Source: Sphingorhabdus lacus
GTDB taxonomy: Bacteria > Pseudomonadota > Alphaproteobacteria > Sphingomonadales > Sphingomonadaceae
Direction: 5' to 3'
Length of the DNA stretch: 64,000 nt
NCBI RefSeq assembly: GCF_009768975.1
Contig: NZ_CP035733.1
Span: 2,046,001-2,110,000, forward strand
The translations under genes were made by a program, and so were the position numbers. The notes under the pieces were generated by a model. The model ran no database searches. It was not told the DNA's origin and saw only the letters and a list, made by a program, of their open reading frames with translations. The stretch's first letter is position 1. Every line of letters starts with the position of its first letter. Below are positions 33,216 to 42,147 of this stretch, piece after piece.

Positions 33216-34262
33216 ATGTCAGGGGTAACATATTTGCCGGTAAAAGGTGAATATCACGATAATTTTCTGACAGCGCAGGCCGCAGCACGCGGAGCGCTTG
33301 ATCGGGACAGGCAGGCGTGCCTCTTTGACCGGCTGGACTGGATTGATCCGCTGCACCGGATGGCTTTGCGCAAAAAGCCCCCCCTGTTGCTGCGGGCCCT
33401 CGATGGGGAAACCGAAGCCTGGTTGCCGCTGATGCGTCAGGCCAACAACCATCATGTCGCGCTTGCCAATTGGTATAATTTTACGTGGCGCCCGATTTAT
33501 GGCGACACTTGCGCGGAAAGCACGCGTCTGTCCTTGCTGCGCCAATTGGCGTTAACCGCGCGGCAGCGTACGCGCAGGCTCACTCTAGCTCCGGTCCCGG
33601 ATGAGGACGGATCGGCGAGCCAGATTGCAACCGCCTTTTCGAGTGCCGGATGGATTGTCGACCGGACGGAGTGCGACGAAAACCATTATATCCGCCTCAA
33701 CGGCCGCTCGTTCGACGAATATTGGGATAGCCGCCCCGGGCAGTTGAAGAACACAGTCAAACGCAAGGGCAAGAAAAACATCGTGTCGACACGGGTCGAA
33801 ACGGAATTTTCTACCCAAAGCTGGAGCGATTATGAGCGCATCTATGCGCGCAGTTGGAAGCCGCATGAGGGCAGCCCGGAATTTCTGATGCAATTGGCGC
33901 AGCAGGAAAGTCTTGCGGGAACCTTACGGCTGGGCCTTGCCTATATCGATGGCAAACCGGTTGCCGCGCAATTCTGGACCGTGGAAAACGGCATTGCCCT
34001 CATTCACAAACTTGCCCATGACGAACGACATCTGGACGCATCCCCCGGAACGCTGCTGTCCGCCGCCCTGTTTCAGCATGTGATTGATATCGACAAGGTT
34101 GACGAGATCGACTTTGGGACCGGCAGCGACGCCTATAAGCGTGACTGGATGGAATCTGTCCGTCCCCGTTTCCGGCTCGACATGTTCTGGCCGAACCATG
34201 TGGCCAACTGGCCCTTGATTGCCCGCCTCCACTTGCGGCACATGCGCCGTAAAGCCGCTTAA
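33216..34262 (+). CDS. FemAB-like GNAT acyltransferase
   Basis: 348 residues with a GNAT/FemAB-type C-terminal half: LKNTVKRKGKKNIVSTRVET, the substrate strand RLGLAYIDGKPVAAQFW and DFGTGSDAYKRDWMES, all typical of BcsL/FemAB-related acetyltransferase_6 proteins. Relatives are common beside exosortase A and exopolysaccharide genes. ATG 33216 follows GGAG; an upstream in-frame ATG at 33150 lies antisense to the ligase and is less likely. It heads a four-gene run with ACP and two hydrolases. Donor and acceptor are unknown. Confidence 0.8.
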   Translation: MSGVTYLPVKGEYHDNFLTAQAAARGALDRDRQACLFDRLDWIDPLHRMALRKKPPLLLRALDGETEAWLPLMRQANNHHVALANWYNFTWRPIYGDTCAESTRLSLLRQLALTARQRTRRLTLAPVPDEDGSASQIATAFSSAGWIVDRTECDENHYIRLNGRSFDEYWDSRPGQLKNTVKRKGKKNIVSTRVETEFSTQSWSDYERIYARSWKPHEGSPEFLMQLAQQESLAGTLRLGLAYIDGKPVAAQFWTVENGIALIHKLAHDERHLDASPGTLLSAALFQHVIDIDKVDEIDFGTGSDAYKRDWMESVRPRFRLDMFWPNHVANWPLIARLHLRHMRRKAA

Positions 34263-34276
34263 CAGAAGAGAGTAAG

Positions 34277-34537
34277 ATGACCGATAGCCTCCCCGATAAA
34301 GTCCGTTCCATCCTGTCCGACATCCTCGGCCTTTCCGCCGAGCAAGTGGCGGCCATGGACGACGATACGGAATTATTCGGCGCATTGCCCGAACTGGATT
34401 CCATGGCGGTCGCCGGATTGTTGACCGAGATGGAAGACCGGCTTGATATCATGATCGACGATGATGATGTTGATGGCGATCTGTTCGCCACATTCGGCAG
34501 TCTTGTCGCATTTGCACGGGCCAAGGTCGACGGGTGA
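34277..34537 (+). CDS. Acyl carrier protein of the exosortase-associated set
   Basis: 86 residues, strongly acidic. The phosphopantetheine attachment site is ELDSMAVAGLL with Ser42. It differs from the fatty-acid ACP at 56975 ([10 protein letters not shown]) and ends with an Asp-rich third helix (DIMIDDDDVDGDLF). It presumably carries an acyl or aminoacyl group made by the ligase at 31665. The last codons overlap the hydrolase 2 start (GTGA). Confidence 0.88.
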   Translation: MTDSLPDKVRSILSDILGLSAEQVAAMDDDTELFGALPELDSMAVAGLLTEMEDRLDIMIDDDDVDGDLFATFGSLVAFARAKVDG

Positions 34538-35223
34538 CGCACCCGCTGCATCGGACCTACACCTATGGCGGAAGGCAGGAATTTTGCCTTTGCGTCGGAG
34601 ATGACGCGGCTTCGCGCTGCGTATTGATAGTTCCGCCCTTATTTGACGAAATGAACCGGACCCGGCGCATGCTGGTGGAAATGATGCGCTTGCTGGCTGC
34701 ACGCGACGTGCGCACGGTTCTTGCCGATGTACCTGGGTGCAACGAGAGCTTGGCCGATATCACCGTGCAAACGCTGGACGATTGGCGGCATGCACTGCGC
34801 ATCGTGACGGCGGAGATGGGCGTAACGCATATCGTTTCCCTGCGCGGCGGGGGGCTTATCGATGATATAGCGAACGTGCCGGTCCTGAGGCTTGCACCCG
34901 TCAAAGGCTCCAGCCTGTTGAAGACAATGCTGCGCACGAGACTGATCGCTGACAAGGAAGCGGGGAAATCCAGCACCGCTGACGACCTACTCGCCCAATC
35001 CAAATCCCATCCGTTGGAGCTTTCCGGCTATAGCCTGTGCGCCGAAATGCTGGAATCACTGGAAAAGGCCGCTCCCGCCGACTTGCCCCAAGTGCAAGAG
35101 GTGAGTCTGGCCGAAATCGATGGCTCGCCCTTATGGCTGCGGGCGGAACCGCAGGATGATCCGGCTATGTCCGCTGCCTTTGCGGCCAAGATCGCCGACT
35201 GGAGCGCCGCATGCGCCGGATGA
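34534..35223 (+). CDS. Alpha/beta hydrolase 2, exosortase A system-associated
   Basis: 229 residues with an alpha/beta hydrolase core: CVLIVPPLFDEMNRTRRM oxyanion region and TVLADVPGCNES. At the nucleophile-elbow position the sequence is HIVSLRGGGLIDD, lacking an ordinary GxSxG motif, so catalytic activity is doubtful. Matches the hydrolase 2 type found with exosortase A. Start is GTG 34534, overlapping the ACP stop by four bases; it overlaps hydrolase 1 by 13 bases. Confidence 0.8.
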   Translation: MTHPLHRTYTYGGRQEFCLCVGDDAASRCVLIVPPLFDEMNRTRRMLVEMMRLLAARDVRTVLADVPGCNESLADITVQTLDDWRHALRIVTAEMGVTHIVSLRGGGLIDDIANVPVLRLAPVKGSSLLKTMLRTRLIADKEAGKSSTADDLLAQSKSHPLELSGYSLCAEMLESLEKAAPADLPQVQEVSLAEIDGSPLWLRAEPQDDPAMSAAFAAKIADWSAACAG

Positions 35224-36029
35224 TTTCCTTCCCTTGCGGCACGGACAATCTGGTTGGCACGCTCGACGAAGGCACCCGCGATGTCGGCTTGCTCATCGTC
35301 AGCGGCGGTAACGAAATCCGCAGCGGGGCCTTTGGGGGCCAAGCGGCGCTGGCGGCCCATATGGCGGACGCTGGCTATACCACATTCCGCTACGACCGTC
35401 GGGGCATCGGCGAGAGTGAAGGGCAAAATGCCGGTTTTGAAGAAAGCGCCGACGATATAGCGGCAGCGTTAGCCGCCTTTCGCCAATCGGCACCACAGGT
35501 CAAACGCATCATCGCCTTTGGCAATTGCGACGCGGCGACGGCCCTTGCGCTTTTCCATCACAGCAACGCGATTGACGGCCTGATCCTAGCCAATCCCTGG
35601 ATCATCGAAGCCACCCCGGCGAATGACGAGCAACCCGCAGCCCCCAGCGCAACTGCCATAAGGGCACGCTATTGGGCGCGGCTTAAAAATCCGCGGAGCT
35701 TGCTGGACCTGCTGTCCGGTAAGGTTGATTTGCGCAAACTGGCAACCGGCTTGGTTTCTGCCTCCCGAAAGGAGCCAGTGTCGGGTCTGGCAGTACGCTT
35801 AGCCAAATCGCTCGCAAAATCGACGGTTCCTACCCATCTGCTGATTGCCCGTCACGACACGACGGCCATGGCATTCATGGGGGCGTGGCATAGCGCAGAG
35901 TTCGCGGATGCGCGGGCTTTGGCGCATATCCAAATGGACCAGTTTGATACTGCTTCCCATGGCTTTGCCGATGATGCCTCGCGCCGCTGGCTCTACGATA
36001 ACATCCATAAGACGCTTCAAAAGGTATGA
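35211..36029 (+). CDS. Alpha/beta hydrolase 1, exosortase A system-associated
   Basis: 272 residues. The strand-turn SGGNEIRSGAFGGQ and YTTFRYDRRGIGESEG are classic for the hydrolase 1 type. The elbow reads AFGNCDAATALAL, placing Cys where most family members have Ser. Possible acid and base: HLLIARHDTTAM and TASHGFADDASR (His). GGAG six bases before ATG 35211 supports that start inside the end of hydrolase 2. Likely a thioesterase or acyltransferase step; inference only. Confidence 0.85.
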   Translation: MRRMISFPCGTDNLVGTLDEGTRDVGLLIVSGGNEIRSGAFGGQAALAAHMADAGYTTFRYDRRGIGESEGQNAGFEESADDIAAALAAFRQSAPQVKRIIAFGNCDAATALALFHHSNAIDGLILANPWIIEATPANDEQPAAPSATAIRARYWARLKNPRSLLDLLSGKVDLRKLATGLVSASRKEPVSGLAVRLAKSLAKSTVPTHLLIARHDTTAMAFMGAWHSAEFADARALAHIQMDQFDTASHGFADDASRRWLYDNIHKTLQKV

Positions 36030-36144
36030 GAGCGCTTTAGCGGCGAAATTGGGCACTTCTGCCCTGCATTGCCACCATCGGCCAGATACCCCCTGTTCGT
36101 TGCCACTTGATTTCCATCCAAGTTGATGTAGTCACTTGTATCAA

Positions 36145-36159
36145 TGATAACGTTCACAA
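36145..36159 (+). promoter_or_regulatory. LacI-type operator before GH3 gene
   Basis: TGATAACGTTCACAA centres on AACGTT. The ACGTTCACAA part is identical to the site at 46524-46533 before the TonB receptor and halogenase genes. A LacI-family regulator is encoded between them at 41083. Confidence 0.6.
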
Positions 36160-36179
36160 GAATGATGGAAGCGCGGAAA

Positions 36180-38588
36180 ATGTCTTTATCGAGATCGATG
36201 GCCGTCCTGGCCCTGTTGTCCATGATTTCGACCCCGGCACTGATGGCCGCCGATTCCACCGCTACCCCGTCCGCTTGGCCTTCGGCAGCAAGCCCCGCAC
36301 AGATAACCGATGCCAAGGTAGAAGCCGAAATTGACGCGCTAATTGCGCGGATGACGGTCGCGCAAAAAGTCGGTCAGCTAATTCAGGCCGATATCAGTGC
36401 CATTACGCCCAAGGATCTTGCCCGCTATCCACTGGGATCGATATTGGCAGGCGGCAATTCCGGACCCAATGGAGACGAACGTGCCAGCGCGCAAAAATGG
36501 GCCGAGTTGGTCGACGCCTTTCGTGCTTCGTCGCGCAAATCGGGGGCCCGTATTCCCATATTGTTCGGTGTCGATGCCGTACATGGCCATTCCAATGTCC
36601 CCAACGCCACCATCTTCCCCCACAATATCGGCTTAGGTGCCGCACGCGATGTCGATCTTCTACAGCGCATTGGCGCAGCAACCGCAGCCGAAATTTCGGG
36701 GAGCGGTATCGAATGGACCTTTGCACCCACTTTAGCCGTTCCGCAGGACTTGCGATGGGGGCGCACCTATGAAGGGTACGCATCCGACCCCGCGCTGGTT
36801 GCCCAATATGCGAAGGCCATGACAATCGGACTGCAAGGACCATTGGTCGCCGGAAAGCCGCTCGCGACCCAGAATGTTGCGGCAACCGCAAAGCATTTTC
36901 TGGCGGATGGGGGAACGGCAGACGGGCGCGACCAAGGCGATGCGCAGATTAGCGAAGCCGAATTGATCGCCAAGCACGCGCAAGGCTACCCCGCCGCGAT
37001 CGACGCTGGCGCGCTGACCGTAATGGCCAGCTTCTCGAGCTGGAATGGGGAGAAGCACCACGGCAACCGATCGCTTCTGACCGATGTGTTGAAAGACCGC
37101 ATGGGCTTTGCCGGACTGGTCGTGGGCGACTGGAATGGACATGGCCAGGTTGCCGGCTGTTCTGCGACCGACTGCCCCGCGGCGATCAATGCAGGGCTCG
37201 ACCTGTTCATGGCGCCCGACAGTTGGAAGGGGCTGTATAAATCCACTTTGAAGGCAGCGCGTGACGGGCGCATTCCGATGGCGCGCATCAACGACGCGGT
37301 GCGCCGCATCTTGCGGGTCAAGTACAAGCTGGGGTTGATGGGCGCGACGCAGATAAAGCGCGGCGATGCAAGCCTTGTAGGCGCCCCTGCACATCTCGAA
37401 CTGGCGCGCGAGGCCGTTTCAAAATCTCTGGTCCTACTCAAGAATAATGACGGTGTGCTGCCGGTCCGTAAGGGCGCGCGCGTTCTGATTTCCGGGTCGG
37501 GCGCCGACAATATGGCCATGCAGTCGGGCGGATGGACGATCAGCTGGCAAGGTACGGATACAAAGGCGTCCGATTTCCCCAACGGCCAAACCATCGGTCG
37601 CGCGTTGAGCGATGCCGTGCACGGCAATGGCGGTTCGGCCATTCTGTCGAGCGAAGGCAAATTTGACGCCAAGCCCGATGTTGCCATCGTCGTGTTGGGC
37701 GAAAAACCCTATGCAGAATTTGAAGGTGACGTTCCCGACCTCGGTTTCCGGACGTCGAGCAGTGAACAGGAAATGATCGCGCGCCTGAAAGCGCAGAAGA
37801 TCCCTGTTGTCGTTCTGTTTCTTTCGGGTCGCCCCATGTTTACCGGACCCTTATTCAATCAAGCCGATGCCTTTGTCGCTGCGTGGCTACCGGGCACGCA
37901 GGCGCGTGGTATCGCCGATGTGCTCGTCACCCGTCCCGATGGTAAACCGGCACGCGATTTTACGGGACGCCTGCCCTTCGCTTGGCCGGCCGACGCACGC
38001 GCTTCGCTTGAAAACCCGCTCTTTCCGGTTGGCTATGGGCTGACCTATGCATCTTCTTCCAATTTGGGACCGGTGAACGAGGACCCGAAAGTTGACCTGT
38101 CATCTCAGGCACATAGCACTGCCTATATTGTCCGCGGGAAAGTCCCCGCGCCCTGGCATTTGGGCATAGACGGGTCAATCAGCACAAAGGCCGTAGACCT
38201 TTCGGCGCAGGAAGACGCTCGGCAATTTACGTGGAACGCCAATGGAGAATTCGCCGTCAATGGCCCGGCGATCAACCTTGAAGAGCCCTTGAAAAAGGGT
38301 TGGTCGCTGACACTCGACTGGCGGATTGATGCGCCTGTCAAAGGTCCCGTCAAACTCGCCTTCAGCGGCGCGACGGTCGATTTAAGCGAAGCTATCCGCA
38401 GCGCGCCGACCGGCGAGCGTGTCCAAACGCGCATCCCGTTGCGTTGTTTTGCCGAATCCGGCGCAAATTTTGGATCGGTGGGCTCCCCCATACGTATGCA
38501 GGCCCCGAAAGGGCTTGTTGCCACAATTCGCAGCGTTCATATCGAAGAAGCAAAAGAAAGCGTGCCCTGCCCAAGCAAAGGCCGCTAA
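36180..38588 (+). CDS. GH3 exo-beta-glucosidase (ExoP-like)
   Basis: Secreted or periplasmic glycoside hydrolase of 802 residues, removing glucose from beta-1,3/1,4-glucan oligomers. Signal peptide MSLSRSMAVLALLSMISTPA. GH3 N-domain: ILFGVDAVHGHSNVPNATIF, TFAPTLAVPQDLRWGRTYEG, AATAKHFLADGGTADGRDQG and the nucleophile Asp in GLVVGDWNGHGQVAG. GH3 C-domain: SLVLLKNNDGVLPVRKGARV. A carbohydrate-binding-like C-terminal part (~150 residues) follows. Start 36180 is preferred because GGAAGCGCGGAAA precedes it and the signal begins there; the frame is open to 36144. A FucP-like transporter follows 18 bases after the stop. Confidence 0.93.
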   Translation: MSLSRSMAVLALLSMISTPALMAADSTATPSAWPSAASPAQITDAKVEAEIDALIARMTVAQKVGQLIQADISAITPKDLARYPLGSILAGGNSGPNGDERASAQKWAELVDAFRASSRKSGARIPILFGVDAVHGHSNVPNATIFPHNIGLGAARDVDLLQRIGAATAAEISGSGIEWTFAPTLAVPQDLRWGRTYEGYASDPALVAQYAKAMTIGLQGPLVAGKPLATQNVAATAKHFLADGGTADGRDQGDAQISEAELIAKHAQGYPAAIDAGALTVMASFSSWNGEKHHGNRSLLTDVLKDRMGFAGLVVGDWNGHGQVAGCSATDCPAAINAGLDLFMAPDSWKGLYKSTLKAARDGRIPMARINDAVRRILRVKYKLGLMGATQIKRGDASLVGAPAHLELAREAVSKSLVLLKNNDGVLPVRKGARVLISGSGADNMAMQSGGWTISWQGTDTKASDFPNGQTIGRALSDAVHGNGGSAILSSEGKFDAKPDVAIVVLGEKPYAEFEGDVPDLGFRTSSSEQEMIARLKAQKIPVVVLFLSGRPMFTGPLFNQADAFVAAWLPGTQARGIADVLVTRPDGKPARDFTGRLPFAWPADARASLENPLFPVGYGLTYASSSNLGPVNEDPKVDLSSQAHSTAYIVRGKVPAPWHLGIDGSISTKAVDLSAQEDARQFTWNANGEFAVNGPAINLEEPLKKGWSLTLDWRIDAPVKGPVKLAFSGATVDLSEAIRSAPTGERVQTRIPLRCFAESGANFGSVGSPIRMQAPKGLVATIRSVHIEEAKESVPCPSKGR

Positions 38589-38606
38589 AACAGTGGAGAG
38601 AAAAAC

Positions 38607-39884
38607 ATGGCTTTAGCACCGGGTGCCGCCGCACCTTCGGAATCGACCGATTCCCATATCGACGCACCCCAACTGCAACTGTTCGTCATGGGCCTGTTTT
38701 TTATCTTTGGCGGAATCACCAGCCTGAATGACGTGATCATTCCAAAGCTGAAAGAGCTCTTCACGCTCAATTATACACAGGCCATGCTTGTGCAATTCTG
38801 TTTCTTCACCGCCTATGCCGTCATCGGCATTCCCGGCGCACGGCTCGTAAAAAAGATCGGCTATATGAGGGGTGCGGTTGCTGGACTTCTGACCATGATG
38901 GCGGGTTGCCTGCTGTTCATTCCCGCCAGCCAGACCGCGACTTACGGTGTTTTCCTACTGGCTCTATTCGTTCTGGCGAGCGGCGTTGTCATCGTGCAGG
39001 TGGTGTCGAACCCGCTTATTTCCCTGCTGGGCAAACCGGCGACAGCACATAGCCGTCTTACCTTTGCACAAGCTTTCAACTCGCTCGGGACAACTGTGTT
39101 TCCGATATTCGGTTCGATCCTGATTCTGGGCGGTCTGGCAACGGTGACCGCCGACCAATTGTCGGGTGTTGAGCTGGACGCTTATCGGACTGCGGAAAGT
39201 CAGGCGATTGTAAATGGCTATCTTGGTATCGCCGTAGCGCTCGCCATCGTCGCAGGCGTGGTATGGATGTTCCGCAACGCCTTGAAGGGCGAGAAGCACG
39301 AGGCAAGCGAAGGCCTTGCGGGCCTTGATCTCCTTAAACGTCCACGCTTCGGCTTTGGGGCCCTGTGCATCTTTCTATATGTCGGAGCCGAAGTCGCCAT
39401 CGGATCGCTGATCGTCAATTATCTGATGCAGGACCATGTCATGGGCCTAGAAGAGCAGTCGGCCGGGAAGCTGATTGCCCTTTATTGGGGCGGCGCCATG
39501 ATTGGACGCTTCATCGGCTCGGCCGTGCTGCGCTTCGTAAGCCCGGGTAAATTGCTTGCCGCCGTCGCGGTAGGCGCAATTCTTTTGCTGATCACATCGA
39601 CCCAGACCAGCGGAGACGTTGCCGGTTACTCCTTGCTTGCAGTTGGACTCACCAATGCGATCATGTTCCCGACCATTTTCACCCTCGCCTGCGAAAAGCT
39701 GGGATCGCGTGCGGCAGACGGTTCGGGCATCATCAATGTTGCAATCGTCGGCGGGGCTATCATACCTCTTTTGACGGGTGTTATCGCCGACCTGACATCC
39801 AGCCTCGCAATAGCATTTGTATTGCCGATGGCATGCTACGCGGTCATCGCGGCCTTCGGCATCTATGCGCGAAAGCCGGCCTAG
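38607..39884 (+). CDS. FucP-like sugar MFS transporter
   Basis: Inner-membrane sugar:H+ symporter of 425 residues, glucose/galactose type. Twelve hydrophobic segments are expected; the first reads FVMGLFFIFGGITSLNDVII. VVSNPLISLLGKPATAHSRL and FAQAFNSLGTTVFPIFGSIL are diagnostic of the FucP/GluP group. GGAGAG precedes the ATG. It probably imports glucose released by the preceding GH3 enzyme, with which it forms an operon. It is convergent with the next MFS gene, leaving a 6-base gap. Confidence 0.9.
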   Translation: MALAPGAAAPSESTDSHIDAPQLQLFVMGLFFIFGGITSLNDVIIPKLKELFTLNYTQAMLVQFCFFTAYAVIGIPGARLVKKIGYMRGAVAGLLTMMAGCLLFIPASQTATYGVFLLALFVLASGVVIVQVVSNPLISLLGKPATAHSRLTFAQAFNSLGTTVFPIFGSILILGGLATVTADQLSGVELDAYRTAESQAIVNGYLGIAVALAIVAGVVWMFRNALKGEKHEASEGLAGLDLLKRPRFGFGALCIFLYVGAEVAIGSLIVNYLMQDHVMGLEEQSAGKLIALYWGGAMIGRFIGSAVLRFVSPGKLLAAVAVGAILLLITSTQTSGDVAGYSLLAVGLTNAIMFPTIFTLACEKLGSRAADGSGIINVAIVGGAIIPLLTGVIADLTSSLAIAFVLPMACYAVIAAFGIYARKPA

Positions 39885-39890
39885 GTCACC

Positions 39891-41138
39891 TCAGATCCGG
39901 CGCGACATCGTAAGCAGCAATATACTGGCGGCGAAGGCGAGGCCGGCCAGCAGTATGAATAGCGCGTCGAAACCATAGGTCGGCACCAGTGCCATGGTCA
40001 GCCACGGCATGATCAAGGACGGAACGGTGTTCGTCAGATTGAAAATGCCCAGATCCCGACCGCGCGTGTGCGGTCGGGGTAAAACCCGAAGCGTTTGACT
40101 GGAGTGCAGCGCTAGAAAAATGCTGCTCGCCAAACCGAACAGGACATATCCCGCAATCGCAAATGCCATGTTCGGCGCCCACGCCATGATAATCAAGCCG
40201 ACTGCGGCCAAGGATGCCGTTAGGATCAAAGGCATTATAGGCTTAGCAGAACGGTCGGACCATGTCCCGACGCCCAGTGCGACAAAAACCGAGAGCCCCA
40301 AAACAATAGCAAAAATACTTGCGGCATCATTTTCACCGAAGCGGGGATCAAGGCTGCGGAACCACAGCAGCAAGAATGCGAAAAGCGATGCCTCAGCTAT
40401 CTGCACAAGCAGACGCGCAAGCCACATGCGGATCGCGGGGTTTGTGGGCTTTGGATTATCGTCGTCACGCCCGATATCCACGCCCTTCGCATCCATCAAA
40501 TGCGGCATCGCTACTGGTTTGCCAAGAAAGAGCACCGGGGCTACCATACACAGCACCAGAAGCGCCACCAGTGCCTCCCTTTGCGCAAATCCGGCAAACA
40601 TATCCGTGGTGACGATTGCGCCGGATAACGCCCCTAATGCAGGCGCCAACGCCAAAAGCCCACCCAGCATCCCCTTTTGCACATCAGGGATGGTATCGCC
40701 TGCCCAGGCGGCAAGGGGTGCAAGCATCATATTCAGCCCGAACTGCCAACATACGATCAATGCGATCAGGACGTTGGTGTCTCCGGCATATGGCATCGAC
40801 AACATCAGCGCAGACGAGAGCAACAAACCGCCAAATATCCATATTCTTCGGCGTCGGGTCACGTCGCTTGCCCATCCGAACAAGATGTTGGACAGGCTTG
40901 CCGAAATTGCGCCAACAAACGCCGCGATGGCAAGTGTTGTAAGCACTTCTGCTTTGTTCATCGCCGAGACACGAAGCGGAAGCAGCAATGTCAGAAACGG
41001 CATATAGGCAACCGCGCCACCCGAAACGGCAAGCGCATAGAGATACATGAACCGCGGCGATTGCCGACCCGGTGGAACCGGATCAGTCAGGGCCGTTGCC
41101 GCCGCACGACGCGGTGCTACCGCGAAGAACCAAGCCAC
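39891..41138 (-). CDS. MFS transporter of the glucan locus
   Basis: A second major facilitator, 415 residues in the longest frame. Features: AVAYMPFLTLLLPLRVSAMN, the loop SNILFGWASDVTRRRRIWIF (MFS motif A region) and alternating hydrophobic stretches. The longest start is a GTG at 41138 overlapping the lacI end by 56 bases; ATG 41048 (MYLYALAV), just before the first membrane segment, is equally possible. Last gene of the GH16-lacI-MFS run, so a role in oligosaccharide uptake or export is likely. Confidence 0.8.
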   Translation of the reverse strand: MAWFFAVAPRRAAATALTDPVPPGRQSPRFMYLYALAVSGGAVAYMPFLTLLLPLRVSAMNKAEVLTTLAIAAFVGAISASLSNILFGWASDVTRRRRIWIFGGLLLSSALMLSMPYAGDTNVLIALIVCWQFGLNMMLAPLAAWAGDTIPDVQKGMLGGLLALAPALGALSGAIVTTDMFAGFAQREALVALLVLCMVAPVLFLGKPVAMPHLMDAKGVDIGRDDDNPKPTNPAIRMWLARLLVQIAEASLFAFLLLWFRSLDPRFGENDAASIFAIVLGLSVFVALGVGTWSDRSAKPIMPLILTASLAAVGLIIMAWAPNMAFAIAGYVLFGLASSIFLALHSSQTLRVLPRPHTRGRDLGIFNLTNTVPSLIMPWLTMALVPTYGFDALFILLAGLAFAASILLLTMSRRI

Positions 41139-42144
41139 CCTCAGTCACGACCGGTTGCGGCAGGTTGGCGCCGTCGCCCATGGTGATCAAAAGCTCGACC
41201 GCTTTTGAAAAAGTGGCAGCGATAGGCTGATCTACCGCAGTCAACTGCGGCTCGGTAAAGCGGACCACCGGCGTGTTATCGAAGCTGATCAGTGAAACAT
41301 CCTGCGGCACGTTCAGTCCGCGCTTCGTCAAAGTGTCCAGTGCCGCCAGTGCCATTTGATCGCTGCTGGCAATGATTGCCGTCGGGCGATCCTTGAGAGC
41401 GAGCAATGCATGTGTTGCGGCGATACCGCTTTCATAACCGAAGTCGCCTCGTGCGAGCAGGTCGCCGGTTTGCAATCCGGCAGCGGCCATCGCCTCGCGC
41501 CAACCGTCGATGCGCCAGGTCGACAAATCATATTCTTCCGATCCCGAGATGAATCCAATCCGTTGGTGTCCAAGGGCGATCAAATGGTCGGTGGCACGGC
41601 GGGCCGAACCTTCATCGTCCATCGTCATCGCGATGCCGGCGCCGGGCGTTATGGAGCCGATCCGTGCGAACGGAATTTTGCGCTTGGACAGAAAGCCCGT
41701 AATCAACGGATTTTCGGAGTGGGGCGGTGTCAGTATCACGCCGTCGGGTTGGAGGGCCGCCAGGGTAGCACCCAGTTCGCGTTCGACATGGTCATTATGC
41801 GTGTCGACGAGTTCGAAGATCATCCGGTAGCCATATTCGGCGCACTTCAGCATCCCGCCGAACAACATCTGGTCGACCCAGTCTGTTCCCTGCCGGGATT
41901 TCCAGTCGGCAATCGTCCGCTCCCGGTCATTGATCGCAAGGATGAGGTATGACCGTGAGCCGCTCATCCTTTGGGCCGCGATTGAGGGCACATAACCCAG
42001 CTTGTCGATCGACGCCTGCACCCGCTCCTTCATCGAGGGACGTACATTGGGCTCATTATTGATGACACGGCTGACCGTTTGCAGAGATACCCCTGCATCC
42101 GCCGCAACATGCTTGATCGTGACAGCCTGACGGCGTCTCGCCAT
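41083..42144 (-). CDS. LacI-family transcriptional regulator
   Basis: 353 residues. N-terminal HTH: VTIKHVAADAGVSLQTVSRV INN-type hinge (LacI signature), then a sugar-binding domain with GVILTPPHSEN, RIGFISGSEEYDLSTWR and DVSLISFDNTPVVRFTEPQL. It most likely represses the glucan genes until a glucose oligomer binds. Candidate sites are 36145 and 46521, containing the palindromic TGAACGTTCA. It sits three bases downstream of the GH16 gene. Confidence 0.92.
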   Translation of the reverse strand: MARRRQAVTIKHVAADAGVSLQTVSRVINNEPNVRPSMKERVQASIDKLGYVPSIAAQRMSGSRSYLILAINDRERTIADWKSRQGTDWVDQMLFGGMLKCAEYGYRMIFELVDTHNDHVERELGATLAALQPDGVILTPPHSENPLITGFLSKRKIPFARIGSITPGAGIAMTMDDEGSARRATDHLIALGHQRIGFISGSEEYDLSTWRIDGWREAMAAAGLQTGDLLARGDFGYESGIAATHALLALKDRPTAIIASSDQMALAALDTLTKRGLNVPQDVSLISFDNTPVVRFTEPQLTAVDQPIAATFSKAVELLITMGDGANLPQPVVTEGGLVLRGSTASCGGNGPD

Positions 42145-42147
42145 ATT

